Source: an uncultured bacterium (lineage in GTDB: Bacteria > UBA4055). From it: a stretch of DNA of 5,789 nucleotides. Positions 5,783 through 5,789 of the stretch are shown here, piece by piece. Below the pieces are notes generated by a model. The model saw nothing but the letters and a program-made list of their open reading frames with translations, was not told the origin of the DNA and made no database searches. Position 1 is the first letter of the stretch. Each line of letters starts with the position of its first letter. The position numbers and the translations under genes were made by a program. Location of the stretch: the NCBI GenBank assembly GCA_937873545.1, contig CALMWI010000195.1, positions 1 through 5,789 of the forward strand, given 5' to 3'.

Positions 5783-5789
5783 GTGAAGT
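5783..5789 (+). CDS. Probable start of a plus-strand gene cut by the window edge
   Basis: GTG then AAG (Met-Lys) follows an ideally spaced AGGAGG. Nothing can be said of the product beyond the start. The call rests only on the ribosome site, so it is tentative. Confidence 0.3.

Overview
The window reads as a chromosomal stretch from a Gram-negative, LPS-bearing bacterium of moderate-to-low G+C. The FCB side of the tree (Bacteroidota or a neighbouring candidate phylum) fits best. The reasons are an LptD-type outer-membrane protein with an almost cysteine-free sequence, a heptose-bisphosphate phosphatase, and a RapZ C-terminal-domain protein with the glycine-rich insert I associate with Bacteroidota-type versions. 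The phylum assignment is inference; no rRNA or marker gene is present. I see no mobile element, CRISPR array, tRNA or rRNA.

Layout. About nine tenths of the window (positions 1 to 5170) is one tightly packed minus-strand gene series. In transcription order it holds: a small secreted protein with a lysine-rich tail (5170-4598); an ammonia-dependent NAD synthetase, nadE (4578-3805); a zinc-containing HAD phosphatase of the GmhB family (3805-3263); an unrecognised protein with a PD-(D/E)XK nuclease-like signature (3249-2266); and the LPS-assembly outer-membrane protein lptD (2257 leftward, running off the left edge). Gaps are 19, -1 (stop and start share a base), 13 and 8 bases, so this is very probably one operon. 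The lptD reading frame is open from its start to the edge: 752 codons are visible and its C-terminus is missing.

A roughly 150-base AT-rich divergent intergenic region (5171-5326) holds perfect matches to -10 and -35 hexamers facing the operon, but with an overlong 23-base spacer. An inverted/direct repeat cluster lies in that spacer. On the plus strand follows a 133-residue stand-alone RapZ C-terminal-domain protein (5327-5728). After it come a strong G+C hairpin (5737-5760) and a very good ribosome binding site leading to what is probably the start of another plus-strand gene (GTG at 5783) cut off by the right edge.

How it fits together. GmhB makes a precursor of ADP-heptose for the LPS inner core and LptD inserts finished LPS into the outer membrane, so the operon has an envelope theme. 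NadE supplies NAD. The nuclease-like protein and the lysine-tailed secreted protein have no evident role in this pathway and are the least explained parts. The RapZ-C protein is a second curiosity, because in Proteobacteria this domain senses amino-sugar phosphate and acts in RNA-based control of envelope precursor synthesis. I did not find a clearly new multi-gene system; the interest lies in these individual proteins and their company.
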